64,000 nt of DNA from Tenacibaculum larymnensis (GCF_028829235.1 NZ_JAIWJY010000010.1:1-64000); one strand, 5' to 3'. Positions 17,648 through 28,582 are shown, numbered from the stretch's first letter. The notes: generated by a model not told the origin, from the letters alone. Numbers and translations: made by a program.

Positions 17648-18484
17648 ATGGATTTATTTAATCAATTAGTTAGTTTTGGGAAAGAACACCCTATTCAAGC
17701 AGCGTTATATGCTTCATTATTTACTTGGGGTTTAACTGCTTTAGGAGCAGCATTAGTTTTCTTTTTTAAAAAAATGAACCGAGCCGTTTTAGATGGAATG
17801 CTTGGTTTTACAGGAGGAGTGATGGTTGCGGCAAGTTTTTGGAGTTTGTTAGCACCAGCAATTGATAACAGTCCAGGAGAAGGATTTGTAAAAGTATTAC
17901 CTTCAGCAATAGGTTTTGCTCTGGGAGCGTTGGCTTTATTTGGGATGGATAAGTTGTTGCCTCACTTGCATATAAACTTTAAAGAGCATGAAGTGGAAGG
18001 TGTAAAAACAGATTGGCATAAAACCACTTTGCTAGTTTTGGCAATAACTTTACACAACATTCCAGAAGGATTAGCTGTAGGTGTTTTGTTTGGAGCTGCT
18101 TCAACAATGGTAGGAGTTGAGCAAACAGAAATGATTATTGCAGCCATTTCATTAGCTATTGGTATCGGAATTCAAAATTTTCCAGAAGGATTTGCAGTAG
18201 CTATGCCTTTGAGAAGACAGGGAATAAGTCGTTTTAAAAGTTTTTGGTTCGGACAATTGTCTGCTGTTGTAGAGCCAGTAGCAGCAGTTTTAGGAGCAGT
18301 AGCAGTATCGTTTTTTACACCTATTTTACCATATGCTTTGGCGTTTGCTGCAGGAGCAATGATTTTTGTAGTGGTAGAAGAAGTAATTCCAGAAACCCAA
18401 CGAGACAAATATACCGACATTGCAACTCTAGGTTTTATAGGTGGATTTATAGTAATGATGTCTTTAGACGTTGGTTTAGGGTAG
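17648..18484 (+). CDS. ZIP-family divalent metal transporter (GufA/ZupT type)
   Basis: 278 residues with about eight membrane helices. The two hallmark metal-site helices are present: HNIPEGLAVG (His136-Asn137-Pro139-Glu140) and NFPEGFAVAM (Asn177-Pro179-Glu180). A short cytoplasmic His-containing loop (LPHLHINFKEHEVEG) precedes them. ZIP proteins import Zn, Fe or Mn into the cytoplasm. Co-transcribed with the DtxR/MntR-type regulator 19 bp upstream, so metal-responsive control is likely. Confidence 0.92.
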   Translation: MDLFNQLVSFGKEHPIQAALYASLFTWGLTALGAALVFFFKKMNRAVLDGMLGFTGGVMVAASFWSLLAPAIDNSPGEGFVKVLPSAIGFALGALALFGMDKLLPHLHINFKEHEVEGVKTDWHKTTLLVLAITLHNIPEGLAVGVLFGAASTMVGVEQTEMIIAAISLAIGIGIQNFPEGFAVAMPLRRQGISRFKSFWFGQLSAVVEPVAAVLGAVAVSFFTPILPYALAFAAGAMIFVVVEEVIPETQRDKYTDIATLGFIGGFIVMMSLDVGLG

Positions 18485-18505
18485 AGATTAAATAATAATA
18501 AACTT

Positions 18506-18537
18506 AAAAAGCTAAACAAATCATGTTTAGCTTTTTG
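18506..18537 (+). terminator. Intrinsic terminator after the ZIP transporter gene
   Basis: AAAAAGCTAAACA pairs with TGTTTAGCTTTTT around a 5-nt loop, 21 bp after the stop codon. Confidence 0.9.
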
Positions 18538-18559
18538 TATTTTGCATAAAATTTAATTA

Positions 18560-21500
18560 GTGCAGCAACCATCTATTTTTCAAGTATACAACGCCTCTGC
18601 GGGTAGTGGTAAAACATTTACTCTAGTAAAAGAGTACTTAAAAGTTTTACTAAGGTCTGAAGATATTTTCCGTTTTCAAAAAATATTGGCAATTACGTTT
18701 ACCAACAAGGCAGCAGGAGAAATGAAAGAGCGTGTGTTGGACAATTTACAAGATTTTGCTGATGGAAAAAGCAATGACTTGCTAGAAATTATCTTAGAAG
18801 AAACTTCGCTTGATAGAACCGTTGTAAAAGATCGAAGTAAGAAGATATTGGATGAAATTCTTCGGAATTATTCTGCGTTTTCAATCACAACAATTGATAG
18901 TTTTACACATAAAATAATTAAAAGTTTTGCCTACGATTTAGGATTGCCTTTAAATTTTGAAGTGGAAATGGATGCTGTTTCTTTATTGAATGAAGCGGTA
19001 GATGTGCTAATTTCAAAAATAGGAAGTGATGAAATATTGACTAAATTATTGATAGATTTTTCGCTTGATAAGGCAGATGATGATAAATCTTGGGATATTT
19101 CTCGTGAACTAAATGAGTTTTCCAAAATTTTGTTGAATGAAGATGATACTAAGCATTTTAAAAAACTAGCTGATAAACAACTTACTGATTTTATCGATTT
19201 AAAAACCAAGCTTTCAAAACGCCAAATACATATAAAAAATAGATGGAAAGAGGTTGGAAATGAGGCATTGAGAGTGATTGAATCAGTAAAGTTAGATCAT
19301 AAAGATTTTTATCGATCGATGTTGCCAAATCATTTTGTAGCACTAGCCAGTAATCCTGAAAAAGCAAAGTTTTTTGATCAAAGCAAATTAAGAGAGCGAA
19401 TTGAGGATAGTAACTTTTATTCCAAGTCAAAACCAGAAGATGTAAAATCTGCTATTGAAGGAGTTTTACCAGAACTACTGAAGCTGTATACAGAATCGGA
19501 ACAATTATATCAACAGTTTTCAATGAATAAGCTAGCATTGAAAAGTATTATTCCGTTAGCGGTTTTGAACAATATTAATCAAGAATTAACCCATTTAAAA
19601 GAAGAAAATAATTTAAGATTGAATGCTGAATTTAATCAACTAATTTCTGATAATATTAAAGACCAACCGGCACCTTTTATTTATGAGCGAATTGGGCAGC
19701 GGTTTATGCATTATTTTATTGATGAAATGCAAGACACATCAACCTTGCAATGGCAAAATTTAATTCCGCTAATAGATAATGCATTAGCACAAGAAAATAG
19801 TAATTTGTTATTGGTAGGTGATGGAAAACAAGCAATTTATCGTTGGCGTGGAGGTAAATCAGAACAATTTATAGGGTTAGGTTCAGAAAAAGATAACCCA
19901 TTTCAAATTTCTAAAGAAGTAAAGACTTTAGAAACTAATTTTAGAAGTTATGCAGAGGTGATTAACTTTAATAATCAGTTTTTTCAACATACTGCAAACT
20001 TCTTACAGAATGACTCTTACAAACAATTGTTTGTTGAAGGAAATAAACAGTTAACAACAACTAAAAAAGGAGGCTTTGTCTCACTATCTTTTTTAGAAAA
20101 AGAAGAAGATAAGGAGGAAGAAAAAATAAAGTATCCGAAAAAGATTTTAGAACTTGTTAAAAGTTTAGAGACTGAATTTTCGCTAGATGAAATTTGTATT
20201 CTAGTTCGTAAAAAGAAAGATGGAATTGCAGTAGCGAATTATTTATCTGAAAATGGAATTGATATAGTTTCTTCAGAAACATTACTATTAGAAAATAGTT
20301 CAAAAGTTAACTTTATAGTAAACGTGCTACAGGTAATTCAGCATCCAAATGATAAAGAGACCTGTTTAGAAATGTTGTACTTTTTGCATGAACATTTAAG
20401 GGTCTTAGAAGATAAACATTCGTTTATAGCTAAGTTAATACATCAGCCTAATAAAGCTATTTTTCAAGAATTAAAAGGTTATGAAACATCCTTTGAATTG
20501 TCAATGTTTCATCAGTTACCTTTTTATGAAAAAATAGAGGAAATTATTAGAGGGTTTCAATTAGCCACTTCTTCAGATGCTTATGTACAATTCTTTTTAG
20601 ATGTAGTTCTGGAACAACAACGAAAAGGAACAAGTATTCAAGAATTTTTAGATTACTGGTCAGAGAAAAAAGATAAATTAAGTATTGTAGCTCCAGAAAG
20701 TGGGAATGCGGTACAAGTAATGACAATTCATAAATCAAAAGGGCTAGAATTTCCAGTAGTTATTTTTCCGTATGATTTAGATGTTTATAGACAAATAAAT
20801 CCTAAAGTTTGGTTAAATGAATTGCCAGAGAATTACGACGGATTTAAAGAATTACTCGTCCCCTTTAATAAAGATTTGAATTATGTGAATAATAGAGGTT
20901 CTGAGATTTACCAGCAACAAAGAGAAGAGTTAGAGCTAGATAATTTCAACTTATTATATGTAGCACTTACAAGATCTGTGGAGCAATTGTATATTGTAAC
21001 AGAAAAGAAAATTTCATCCAAAGGTGAAGAAAACACGAATTTTTACTCGGGAGTATTTATCAACTACCTAAAAAAGGTTGGTGAATGGAGTGATGAGGTT
21101 TTAGAATATTCCTTTGGGAATAAAGAAAGGGTAAGTGTTTTAAAGGAGAAAACATCAGGAGTTCAAATACAAGAAGGTTTTATATCCACACCGTGGAAAG
21201 AGCATAATATTCACATGTTAGCAAGTGCATCAAAATTGTGGGATACCGAGCAAGGTAAAGCTATTGAGTTTGGTAATTTGATTCATGAAATGATGGCAGA
21301 AATTATTACAAAAGATGATATTGAAAAGGTTGTTTATCGTTATGAACAGCAAGGGATTTTGCCTCAAGAAAAATCATCTGAAGTAATAAAAAGCATACAG
21401 CAAATAGTAAATCATTCTAAATTAAAAGAATACTTTTCTGAAGAAGTTGTAGTGTTTAACGAGAGAGAAATTGTAGATGTTGATGGGCAGATAGTAATCC

Positions 21501-21685
21501 CAGACAGGTTAGTCTTTAATCAAGATAACGAAGCAGTAATTATTGATTATAAAACAGGAAAACCGTCTAAAGCATATCATCAGCAATTATTGCGATATGG
21601 AAAAGTATTACAAACGTTGAATTTTAAGGTGTTGAAAAAACTACTTATATATATTGACGAAGAAATTTTGGTTGAAGAAGTATAA
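18560..21685 (+). CDS. UvrD/Rep-type helicase-nuclease, AddA/RecB-like
   Basis: 1041 residues, starting at a GTG. Walker A NASAGSGKT spans residues 11-19, Walker B-like FIDEMQDTS is at about 386-394, and later helicase motifs include GDGKQAIYRWRGG, ETNFRS, VMTIHKSKGLEFPVV and LLYVALTRSVEQLY. A PD-(D/E)XK nuclease domain closes the protein (IPDRLVFNQ; IIDYKTGK with Asp996 and Lys998). Such proteins process double-strand breaks for recombination, usually with an AddB-like partner. No partner lies next to it: a metal-transport unit precedes it and kbl follows 46 bp downstream. Confidence 0.9.
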   Translation: MQQPSIFQVYNASAGSGKTFTLVKEYLKVLLRSEDIFRFQKILAITFTNKAAGEMKERVLDNLQDFADGKSNDLLEIILEETSLDRTVVKDRSKKILDEILRNYSAFSITTIDSFTHKIIKSFAYDLGLPLNFEVEMDAVSLLNEAVDVLISKIGSDEILTKLLIDFSLDKADDDKSWDISRELNEFSKILLNEDDTKHFKKLADKQLTDFIDLKTKLSKRQIHIKNRWKEVGNEALRVIESVKLDHKDFYRSMLPNHFVALASNPEKAKFFDQSKLRERIEDSNFYSKSKPEDVKSAIEGVLPELLKLYTESEQLYQQFSMNKLALKSIIPLAVLNNINQELTHLKEENNLRLNAEFNQLISDNIKDQPAPFIYERIGQRFMHYFIDEMQDTSTLQWQNLIPLIDNALAQENSNLLLVGDGKQAIYRWRGGKSEQFIGLGSEKDNPFQISKEVKTLETNFRSYAEVINFNNQFFQHTANFLQNDSYKQLFVEGNKQLTTTKKGGFVSLSFLEKEEDKEEEKIKYPKKILELVKSLETEFSLDEICILVRKKKDGIAVANYLSENGIDIVSSETLLLENSSKVNFIVNVLQVIQHPNDKETCLEMLYFLHEHLRVLEDKHSFIAKLIHQPNKAIFQELKGYETSFELSMFHQLPFYEKIEEIIRGFQLATSSDAYVQFFLDVVLEQQRKGTSIQEFLDYWSEKKDKLSIVAPESGNAVQVMTIHKSKGLEFPVVIFPYDLDVYRQINPKVWLNELPENYDGFKELLVPFNKDLNYVNNRGSEIYQQQREELELDNFNLLYVALTRSVEQLYIVTEKKISSKGEENTNFYSGVFINYLKKVGEWSDEVLEYSFGNKERVSVLKEKTSGVQIQEGFISTPWKEHNIHMLASASKLWDTEQGKAIEFGNLIHEMMAEIITKDDIEKVVYRYEQQGILPQEKSSEVIKSIQQIVNHSKLKEYFSEEVVVFNEREIVDVDGQIVIPDRLVFNQDNEAVIIDYKTGKPSKAYHQQLLRYGKVLQTLNFKVLKKLLIYIDEEILVEEV

Positions 21686-21731
21686 CAACTAACTTTGAAC
21701 TTTTATAGCAAACAACTTTCAAACATAAATT

Positions 21732-22925
21732 ATGTACGGAAAAATAAAAGAACAATTACAACAAGAAATTCAGGATATAAAAGATGCTGGATTATATAAG
21801 TCAGAACGTGTAATTACTTCATCACAAGATGCTGTGATAAAAATTTCTACAGGAGAAGAAGTAATTAACTTTTGTGCTAATAATTATTTAGGGTTATCAA
21901 ATCACCCAGAAGTAATTCAAGCGGCAAAAGATACCATGGATACACATGGTTTTGGTATGTCATCAGTACGTTTCATTTGTGGAACACAAGATATTCATAA
22001 GCAATTAGAGCAAAAAATAGCTGATTTCTATACTACAGAAGATACTATTTTATATGCTGCAGCTTTTGATGCAAACGGAGGAGTTTTTGAGCCTTTGTTA
22101 ACTAAAGAGGATGCTATTATTTCTGATAGTTTAAATCATGCATCTATCATTGATGGAGTTCGTTTGTGTAAGGCAGCACGTTATCGTTATAATAACAATG
22201 ACATGGCTTCTTTAGAGGAACAGTTAATTGAAGCAAACAAACAAGGGCATCGTTTTAAGATAATTGTAACTGATGGTGTTTTTTCTATGGACGGAATTGT
22301 AGCAAAGCTTGATGAAATTTGTGATTTAGCAGATAAATATGATGCTATGGTGATGGTGGATGAATGTCATGCGGCTGGGTTTATCGGAAAAACTGGGCGT
22401 GGAACTGTAGAATTGAAAAATGTAATGGATCGTGTAGATATTGTTACAGGAACCTTAGGTAAAGCACTTGGAGGAGCCATGGGAGGATATACTACAGGTA
22501 AAAAAGAAATTATTGAAATTTTACGTCAACGTTCACGTCCGTATTTATTTTCAAACTCATTAGCACCAGCAATTGTAGGAGCTTCATTAAAAGTATTTGA
22601 TTTATTATCTAATGATACTACATTACGTGATAAATTAGAATGGAATACAAACTATTTCCGTGAAGAAATGGAAAAAGCAGGTTTTGATTTAGTAGGAGCT
22701 GATGCAGCAATTGTGCCAGTGATGTTGTATGATGCAAAACTGTCGCAAACTATGGCAAATAAGTTATTAGAAGAAGGAATTTATGTAATAGGTTTCTTTT
22801 ATCCTGTAGTTCCAAAAGAGCAAGCAAGAATTCGAGTTCAATTATCAGCAGCTCATGAAAAAGAACATTTAGATAAGGCAATAAACGCATTTATCAAGGT
22901 TGGAAAAGAGTTGAAAGTGATATAA
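21732..22925 (+). CDS. kbl: Glycine C-acetyltransferase (2-amino-3-ketobutyrate CoA ligase)
   Basis: PLP enzyme of the alpha-oxoamine synthase family that cleaves 2-amino-3-ketobutyrate with CoA to glycine and acetyl-CoA, the second step of threonine breakdown by the dehydrogenase route. The 397-residue length is typical. Visible motifs include [51 protein letters not shown] and [13 protein letters not shown] with the PLP lysine at about 244. BioF in this window (52342-53466) is a shorter paralogue. No threonine dehydrogenase gene is adjacent. Confidence 0.95.
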   Translation: MYGKIKEQLQQEIQDIKDAGLYKSERVITSSQDAVIKISTGEEVINFCANNYLGLSNHPEVIQAAKDTMDTHGFGMSSVRFICGTQDIHKQLEQKIADFYTTEDTILYAAAFDANGGVFEPLLTKEDAIISDSLNHASIIDGVRLCKAARYRYNNNDMASLEEQLIEANKQGHRFKIIVTDGVFSMDGIVAKLDEICDLADKYDAMVMVDECHAAGFIGKTGRGTVELKNVMDRVDIVTGTLGKALGGAMGGYTTGKKEIIEILRQRSRPYLFSNSLAPAIVGASLKVFDLLSNDTTLRDKLEWNTNYFREEMEKAGFDLVGADAAIVPVMLYDAKLSQTMANKLLEEGIYVIGFFYPVVPKEQARIRVQLSAAHEKEHLDKAINAFIKVGKELKVI

Positions 22926-22936
22926 AATAGTCGTTC

Positions 22937-22963
22937 AAAAACTTGCTTTTATTGTAAGTTTTT
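22937..22963 (+). terminator. Weak intrinsic terminator after kbl
   Basis: AAAAACTT and AAGTTTTT flank an 11-nt loop. The stem is AT-rich and short, so the efficiency may be low. Confidence 0.5.
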
Positions 22964-22973
22964 GTAGATTTGT

Positions 22974-23005
22974 TTTTGTAAATAAGTTTGAACAACTTAC
23001 ATTTG
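22974..23005 (+). promoter_or_regulatory. Strong promoter of the OmpA-family gene
   Basis: TTTTG ending at 22978, exactly 19 nt, then TACATTTG at 22998-23005 gives a full match to the Bacteroidota consensus. The leader before the ATG at 23045 is about 34 nt. Confidence 0.8.
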
Positions 23006-23044
23006 CGTAATATATAAACGAACTTTTAATTTAAATTTTTAATA

Positions 23045-24400
23045 ATGAAACAATTAAAATTAGCTGTGATGGCTTTATTTGCGTTTGCTGCTGTAAACGT
23101 TAGCGCACAGGATTCAGACAACCCTTGGGCGGTTGGTTTCGGGGTTAACGCAGTAGACGTTAGGATCCCTTCAGATTTTGGAGATTATGCTAAAGATTAT
23201 ATCGGTACTAGTGACTGGAATATCTTACCATCAATTTCAAGAGTAACTGTTGATAGATACTTAAATGATGGTTTTACGTTACAATTAGCAGGGTCTTTAA
23301 ACAAGATTGAGACTTTCCGTACAGAAGATGATATGGATGAGCTTTACTGGGCTATCGATGCTAACGTAAAGTATGACTTAAACAACTTAATTGGTAACAC
23401 TGGTTGGTGGGATCCTTATGTATATGTTGGTGGAGGTTATACTTCTTTAGCTGATGAAGGTGAAGGTATGTTAAATGCTGGTGCTGGATTCAACGTTTGG
23501 TTCAACGATAATTTAGGAATGAACTTCCAAACTGGAGGAAAGAAAGAATTTGCTGATAAAGTTCAAGATCACTTCCAACACTCAATTGGTTTAGTATTTA
23601 AGTTCGGAGGAAAAGATACTGACGGAGACGGAGTATATGATAAAGATGATGCTTGTCCAGAAGTTGCTGGATTAAAAGAATTCAACGGATGTCCTGATAC
23701 TGACGGAGACGGAATCAAAGATTCTGACGATGCTTGTCCTGAAGTTGCTGGTTTAGCTGCTTTAAATGGTTGTCCTGATGCTGATGGTGATGGTATCGCT
23801 GATAAAGATGATGCTTGTCCAACTGAAAAAGGAACTAAAGCTAACAACGGATGTCCTGATGCTGACGGAGACGGTGTTGTAGACGGAAAAGATAAGTGTC
23901 CAAACGAAGCTGGTCCAGCTGCTAACAACGGATGTCCTTGGCCAGATACTGACGGAGACGGAGTATTAGACAAAGATGATAAATGTCCAAACGAAGCAGG
24001 TGTAGCATCTAACAACGGATGTCCTGAAGTAGTAATCAAAGAAGAAGCTGTTAAGAAATTAAACGAGTTTGCAAGAGCTATCTACTTTAACTCAGGTAAA
24101 ACTTCATTCAGAAAAGGAGTTACTGGTAAATTAGATTTAATTGCTGGAATCATGAAGGAGTATCCTAAAGCTAACTTTAGCATTCAAGGACACACTGATA
24201 GTTCAGGATCTAATTCTTTAAACCAAAGATTATCTGAAAAAAGAGCTAAAGCTGTTTTAGATTACTTAATCACTAAAGGAGGAATCGATTCAAAAAGATT
24301 AACTTCTGCTGGATTTGGTGAAGACTACCCAATTGCTGATAACAAGACAAGAGCTGGTAGAGCTGAAAACAGACGTGTTGAGATTAAATTAGTAAAGTAA
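23045..24400 (+). CDS. OmpA-family outer membrane protein with five TSP3 repeats
   Basis: 451 residues. Signal peptide ([22 protein letters not shown]), an N-terminal eight-strand-type barrel (about 25-190), five thrombospondin type 3 calcium-binding repeats (about 194-330, each DxDGDGxxDxxDxCP...NGCP) and a C-terminal OmpA peptidoglycan-binding domain (about 340-451; [20 protein letters not shown] and [10 protein letters not shown]). It anchors the outer membrane to the cell wall and is usually abundant in Flavobacteria. The repeats are also visible as near-repeats in DNA. Monocistronic with a strong promoter and terminator. Confidence 0.95.
   Translation: MKQLKLAVMALFAFAAVNVSAQDSDNPWAVGFGVNAVDVRIPSDFGDYAKDYIGTSDWNILPSISRVTVDRYLNDGFTLQLAGSLNKIETFRTEDDMDELYWAIDANVKYDLNNLIGNTGWWDPYVYVGGGYTSLADEGEGMLNAGAGFNVWFNDNLGMNFQTGGKKEFADKVQDHFQHSIGLVFKFGGKDTDGDGVYDKDDACPEVAGLKEFNGCPDTDGDGIKDSDDACPEVAGLAALNGCPDADGDGIADKDDACPTEKGTKANNGCPDADGDGVVDGKDKCPNEAGPAANNGCPWPDTDGDGVLDKDDKCPNEAGVASNNGCPEVVIKEEAVKKLNEFARAIYFNSGKTSFRKGVTGKLDLIAGIMKEYPKANFSIQGHTDSSGSNSLNQRLSEKRAKAVLDYLITKGGIDSKRLTSAGFGEDYPIADNKTRAGRAENRRVEIKLVK
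23609..24036 (+). repeat. DNA-level tandem repeats encoding the TSP3 modules
   Basis: Five units of roughly 75-84 bp, each beginning near GATACTGACGGAGACGGA or a variant and ending in AACGGATGTCCT. Drift between copies indicates old duplication kept by protein selection. It is coding sequence, not a CRISPR or mobile repeat. Confidence 0.8.
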
Positions 24401-24427
24401 TTTAATTACAATTATAACATCAATAAA

Positions 24428-24454
24428 GGCCTCACATTCGTGAGGCTTTTTTTT
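24428..24454 (+). terminator. Intrinsic terminator after the OmpA-family gene
   Basis: GCCTCAC, an ATTC loop, GTGAGGC and a run of T residues: a strong GC stem. Confidence 0.92.
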
Positions 24455-24499
24455 ATGGAAAAATACTTCGAAAGGTTTTTTAAATTCCACTAAAAAAAT

Positions 24500-24507
24500 T
24501 ACCTTTG
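24500..24507 (+). promoter_or_regulatory. -7 box of the atpD-atpC promoter
   Basis: TACCTTTG fits TAnnTTTG; there is no clear TTTG at the -33 position. The leader of about 56 nt contains a small hairpin (ATGAGTT/AACTCAT, 24520-24535). Confidence 0.65.
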
Positions 24508-24557
24508 CACCTTGAAAAAATGAGTTAAAACTCATATAGTAAATAAAATAACTTTAA

Positions 24558-26081
<1,524 letters not shown>

Positions 26082-26124
26082 TTAATTGCCTTAAGCAAAA
26101 GCTTAAAGCCTAAAGCATTAAAGT

Positions 26125-26418
26125 ATGTATTTAGAAATTGTAACACCAGAAGCTATCTTATTTTCATCAGAAGTTGATTCTGTAGTAGTGCCAGGTGTAA
26201 ATGGAGAATTCCAAATGTTAAATAATCACGCACCAGTGGTGTCTATTTTAAATGAAGGAAGAGTAAAAGTACATGTACATACTCAAGAGCATTTAGTTTT
26301 TGATGATTTACATGGAAGCATCGAAAGGTTACCAGAAGATGATAAAATTTTGACTTTAAAAATTAAGTCTGGAACCATAGAAATGAAAGACAATAAGGCG
26401 ATTATTCTTGCAGATTAA
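26125..26418 (+). CDS. atpC: F0F1 ATP synthase subunit epsilon
   Basis: 97 residues. It contains the N-terminal beta-sandwich of epsilon ([40 protein letters not shown]) and ends soon after, lacking most of the C-terminal helical hairpin found in E. coli epsilon (about 138 residues). Short epsilon subunits of this kind are usual in Bacteroidota. It belongs to the central stalk; the missing helices mean the classic inhibitory up-conformation is unlikely (inference). Confidence 0.93.
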   Translation: MYLEIVTPEAILFSSEVDSVVVPGVNGEFQMLNNHAPVVSILNEGRVKVHVHTQEHLVFDDLHGSIERLPEDDKILTLKIKSGTIEMKDNKAIILAD

Positions 26419-26438
26419 TTCGTTTTAAGCATAAAAAC

Positions 26439-26471
26439 AAAAAGCCAAACAAATATTGTTTGGCTTTTTTT
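26439..26471 (+). terminator. Intrinsic terminator after atpC
   Basis: AAAAGCCAAACAA and TTGTTTGGCTTTT with a following T-run. It overlaps a TTG codon that would extend the tatA frame upstream, one reason to reject that extension. Confidence 0.9.
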
Positions 26472-26503
26472 TATTCAGTAAAGAATACCAGATTGAATTT
26501 AAT

Positions 26504-26511
26504 TATCTTTG
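26504..26511 (+). promoter_or_regulatory. -7 box placed almost on the tatA start codon
   Basis: TATCTTTG ends only 5 bp before the ATG at 26517. With the usual distance from this box to the start of transcription, the mRNA would have essentially no leader. Confidence 0.6.
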
Positions 26512-26516
26512 CAGTG

Positions 26517-26798
26517 ATGAATGGAATATTTTTATTTATTGGAGGACCAGAGATTTTTGTAATCCTGTTGATAGTAGTTATGTTATTTGGAGCGGATAAA
26601 ATTCCGGAAATAGCAAGAGGGCTTGGAAAAGGTATGCGTCAAATTAAAGATGCTACTAATGACATTAAAAAAGAAATTAATGATAGTGCAAAAAATCAAG
26701 GTATAGATACGGATTTTGTGAGAGATATTAATAAGGAAGTGAATGAAGTTAAAGACAATATTGATGATTTTACAGGTCCTATAAAAAGGAATCGTTAA
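26517..26798 (+). CDS. tatA: Sec-independent protein translocase subunit TatA/TatE
   Basis: 93 residues. One N-terminal membrane helix ([20 protein letters not shown]), the Phe-Gly hinge, an amphipathic helix ([18 protein letters not shown]) and a charged tail define TatA, the pore-forming part of the twin-arginine pathway for folded proteins. The frame can be extended upstream to a TTG at 26460, but that start would sit in the atpC terminator and before the promoter, so the ATG at 26517 is chosen. tatC is not next to it. Confidence 0.9.
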   Translation: MNGIFLFIGGPEIFVILLIVVMLFGADKIPEIARGLGKGMRQIKDATNDIKKEINDSAKNQGIDTDFVRDINKEVNEVKDNIDDFTGPIKRNR

Positions 26799-26803
26799 AA
26801 AAT

Positions 26804-26839
26804 AAAAATGGTGTAGTTTACAAACTACACCATTTTTAT
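26804..26839. terminator. Bidirectional intrinsic terminator between tatA and the Lrp gene
   Basis: A perfect 16-bp stem (AAATGGTGTAGTTT core) with a two-base centre and T-runs on both sides. It overlaps the last codons of the minus-strand regulator gene. Confidence 0.88.
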
Positions 26840-27289
26840 TTTTGTAGTGTTCTTTACCTGTTTCATGACAAATGAACTTTGAATATTCGAAATAACTTCT
26901 AATTGCGATAATTTTTTTAATACAAAATCTTGATATTCGTTCATATCTTTTAAAACAACTTTTAGTAAAAAATCATAGACTCCAGCTATATAAGATACTT
27001 CTACTATTTCATCTATTTTAGACATATAATCCTCAAACTCTTTAAAAGCAGTTTCTTGATGTTTAACAAGTGTTACTTGACAATACACAATTAAATTTTT
27101 ATCAATAGTTTCTAAATTTAATAAGGCAACATACTTATCTATAATCCCATTTAATTCCATCTTTTTTATTCGCTCATGAGTTGGAGTAATAGATAGGTTT
27201 ACTTTACTTGCTAGTTGTTTTATGGATTGTTTGCAGTCTTTTTGCAGCTCATCTAATAGTTTTTTATCCACATTATCTAGTTGTTCCAT
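26825..27289 (-). CDS. Lrp/AsnC-family transcriptional regulator
   Basis: 154 residues. N-terminal helix-turn-helix (about 1-60, LDELQKDCKQSIKQLASKVNLSITPTHERIKKME) and C-terminal RAM/ACT-like ligand-binding domain (about 65-150, VEVSYIAGVYDFLLKVVLKDMNEYQDFV). Family members sense amino acids or their breakdown products. It is divergent from a histidine decarboxylase gene with 163 bp of AT-rich DNA between, which contains several GTTTTAAA/TTTAAAAC elements; control of that gene is a natural inference. Confidence 0.92.
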   Translation of the reverse strand: MEQLDNVDKKLLDELQKDCKQSIKQLASKVNLSITPTHERIKKMELNGIIDKYVALLNLETIDKNLIVYCQVTLVKHQETAFKEFEDYMSKIDEIVEVSYIAGVYDFLLKVVLKDMNEYQDFVLKKLSQLEVISNIQSSFVMKQVKNTTKIKMV

Positions 27290-27300
27290 GGTAAGTTTTT

Positions 27301-27446
27301 CTGTTTTAAAACACTTTTAATGTTGTTAATAGTTTTAATTGCTGTTTAGTAGTTAAAAATAGTTTTTTTTTTTGTTTAAGTGTTTTAAATAGGTTTTTAT
27401 TCTTTAAAACTATATTTGTTAAGTGATTTAATAACATTTAAAACAG
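27301..27446. repeat. GTTTTAAA-type inverted repeats in the Lrp/hdc intergenic region
   Basis: CTGTTTTAAA at 27301-27310 and TTTAAAACAG at 27437-27446 are exact complements that frame the region. The palindrome TGTTTTAAAACA lies at 27302-27313, and further TTTTAAAT and TTTAAAAC copies lie near 27383-27410. The hdc promoter box TATATTTG is at 27411-27418. These are candidate Lrp-type sites, but the region is AT-rich and chance matches are possible. Confidence 0.5.
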
Positions 27447-27452
27447 GTAGAT

Positions 27453-28571
27453 ATGAGTAGAATAAATGAAATTTATAACAGAATTAGTGAGGCTTCATCT
27501 AATTTTTTAGGATACCCTCTAGCAAAAGATTTTAACTACAGTGAATTTGCACCTTTTTTAAATTTATGTATCAATAATGTTGGGGATCCAGAATCTCCTT
27601 CAACCTTATCAATAGATACGAAAGATATAGAAAGAGAAGTTATCAGTTTTTTTGCTGATATATTATCATCTTCAACTAATGATGTGTGGGGGTATGTTAC
27701 CAATGGAGGAACAGAAGGAAATCTTTATGGCCTGTATTTAGCTAGAGAGAGTTTTAATAATCCTGTAGTATATTATAGTGAGTCTACACATTATAGTGTT
27801 AAAAAGAATTTACACCTACTAAATTTAAAGAATATAGTAGTGAGAAGTCAAGATAATGGTGAGATTGATTATGATGATCTAGAAAGTCTTATAACTCTTC
27901 ATAGAGATAAACCAGCAGTTTTCTTTTTAAATATAGGTACAACGATGACAGAAGCTGTAGATGATTTAGATAAAATTAAAGGTATTATCAAAAAATATGC
28001 TATTAAAGATTATTATATCCATTGTGATGCGGCATTTTTAGGATGTATTGCTCCTTTTGTCGACCCTAAGCCAAAGTTTGATTTTGCTGAGGGAATTGAT
28101 AGTATTTCTATTTCTGGACATAAATTTATTGGTGGACCAATACCCTGTGGAATTGTTTTAGCAAAAAGAAAGCATAGAGATAGAATTGTAAACTCAGTTT
28201 CTTATGTTGGAACTTTAGACACAACGATAACAGGATCAAGAAATGGTTTAACTCCATTATTATTATGGTCTTTTATTGAAAAATACGGGAAAGAAGGTCT
28301 AATTACAAGAGCTAGAAAGTCTCAAGAATTAGCAGCGTATACAGAGCAAAGGTTAAAAGAGATAGGAGTTAAAACATGGAGAAATAATGAGGCGCTTACA
28401 ATAGTTTTAGAGAAACCTTCTGAAGCTTTATGTAAAAAGTATCAATTAGCATCAGAAAACAAAATGGCACATATTATTTGTGTTCCTGGTACAAAAAAAG
28501 AACAAATAGATGCTTTTATTAAAGATTACGAAAAAGAATTATTTGTAGCTGAAAGATTAACTTATAATTAA
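27453..28571 (+). CDS. hdc: Histidine decarboxylase, PLP-dependent
   Basis: 372 residues, the usual length of Gram-negative Hdc. The family signature is clear: WGYVTNGGTEGNLYGLYLAR, YYSESTHYSVKKNLHLL, HCDAAFLGCIAPFVD and SISGHKFIGGPIPCG with the PLP lysine at Lys224, then TITGSRNGLTPLLLW. These segments match the histidine-specific group II decarboxylases rather than glutamate or aromatic enzymes. The reaction forms histamine and CO2 from histidine in the cytoplasm. No histidine/histamine antiporter gene is next to it, so acid-resistance coupling cannot be inferred from context. Confidence 0.88.
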   Translation: MSRINEIYNRISEASSNFLGYPLAKDFNYSEFAPFLNLCINNVGDPESPSTLSIDTKDIEREVISFFADILSSSTNDVWGYVTNGGTEGNLYGLYLARESFNNPVVYYSESTHYSVKKNLHLLNLKNIVVRSQDNGEIDYDDLESLITLHRDKPAVFFLNIGTTMTEAVDDLDKIKGIIKKYAIKDYYIHCDAAFLGCIAPFVDPKPKFDFAEGIDSISISGHKFIGGPIPCGIVLAKRKHRDRIVNSVSYVGTLDTTITGSRNGLTPLLLWSFIEKYGKEGLITRARKSQELAAYTEQRLKEIGVKTWRNNEALTIVLEKPSEALCKKYQLASENKMAHIICVPGTKKEQIDAFIKDYEKELFVAERLTYN

Positions 28572-28582
28572 AAACATATTTT

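Noticed and set aside
23609..24036. Regular short repeats that could suggest a CRISPR array
   Set aside because: The repeats are diverged, in frame and encode calcium-binding TSP3 modules; there are no unique spacers of constant length and no cas genes.
23569..24039. 156-residue Ser/Pro-rich open frame on the minus strand
   Set aside because: Antisense shadow of the TSP3 repeats in the OmpA-family gene; its periodicity simply mirrors the repeats.
26460..26516. N-terminal extension of tatA from a TTG codon
   Set aside because: It lies in the atpC terminator and upstream of the tatA promoter box; the ATG at 26517 directly precedes the expected TatA membrane helix.
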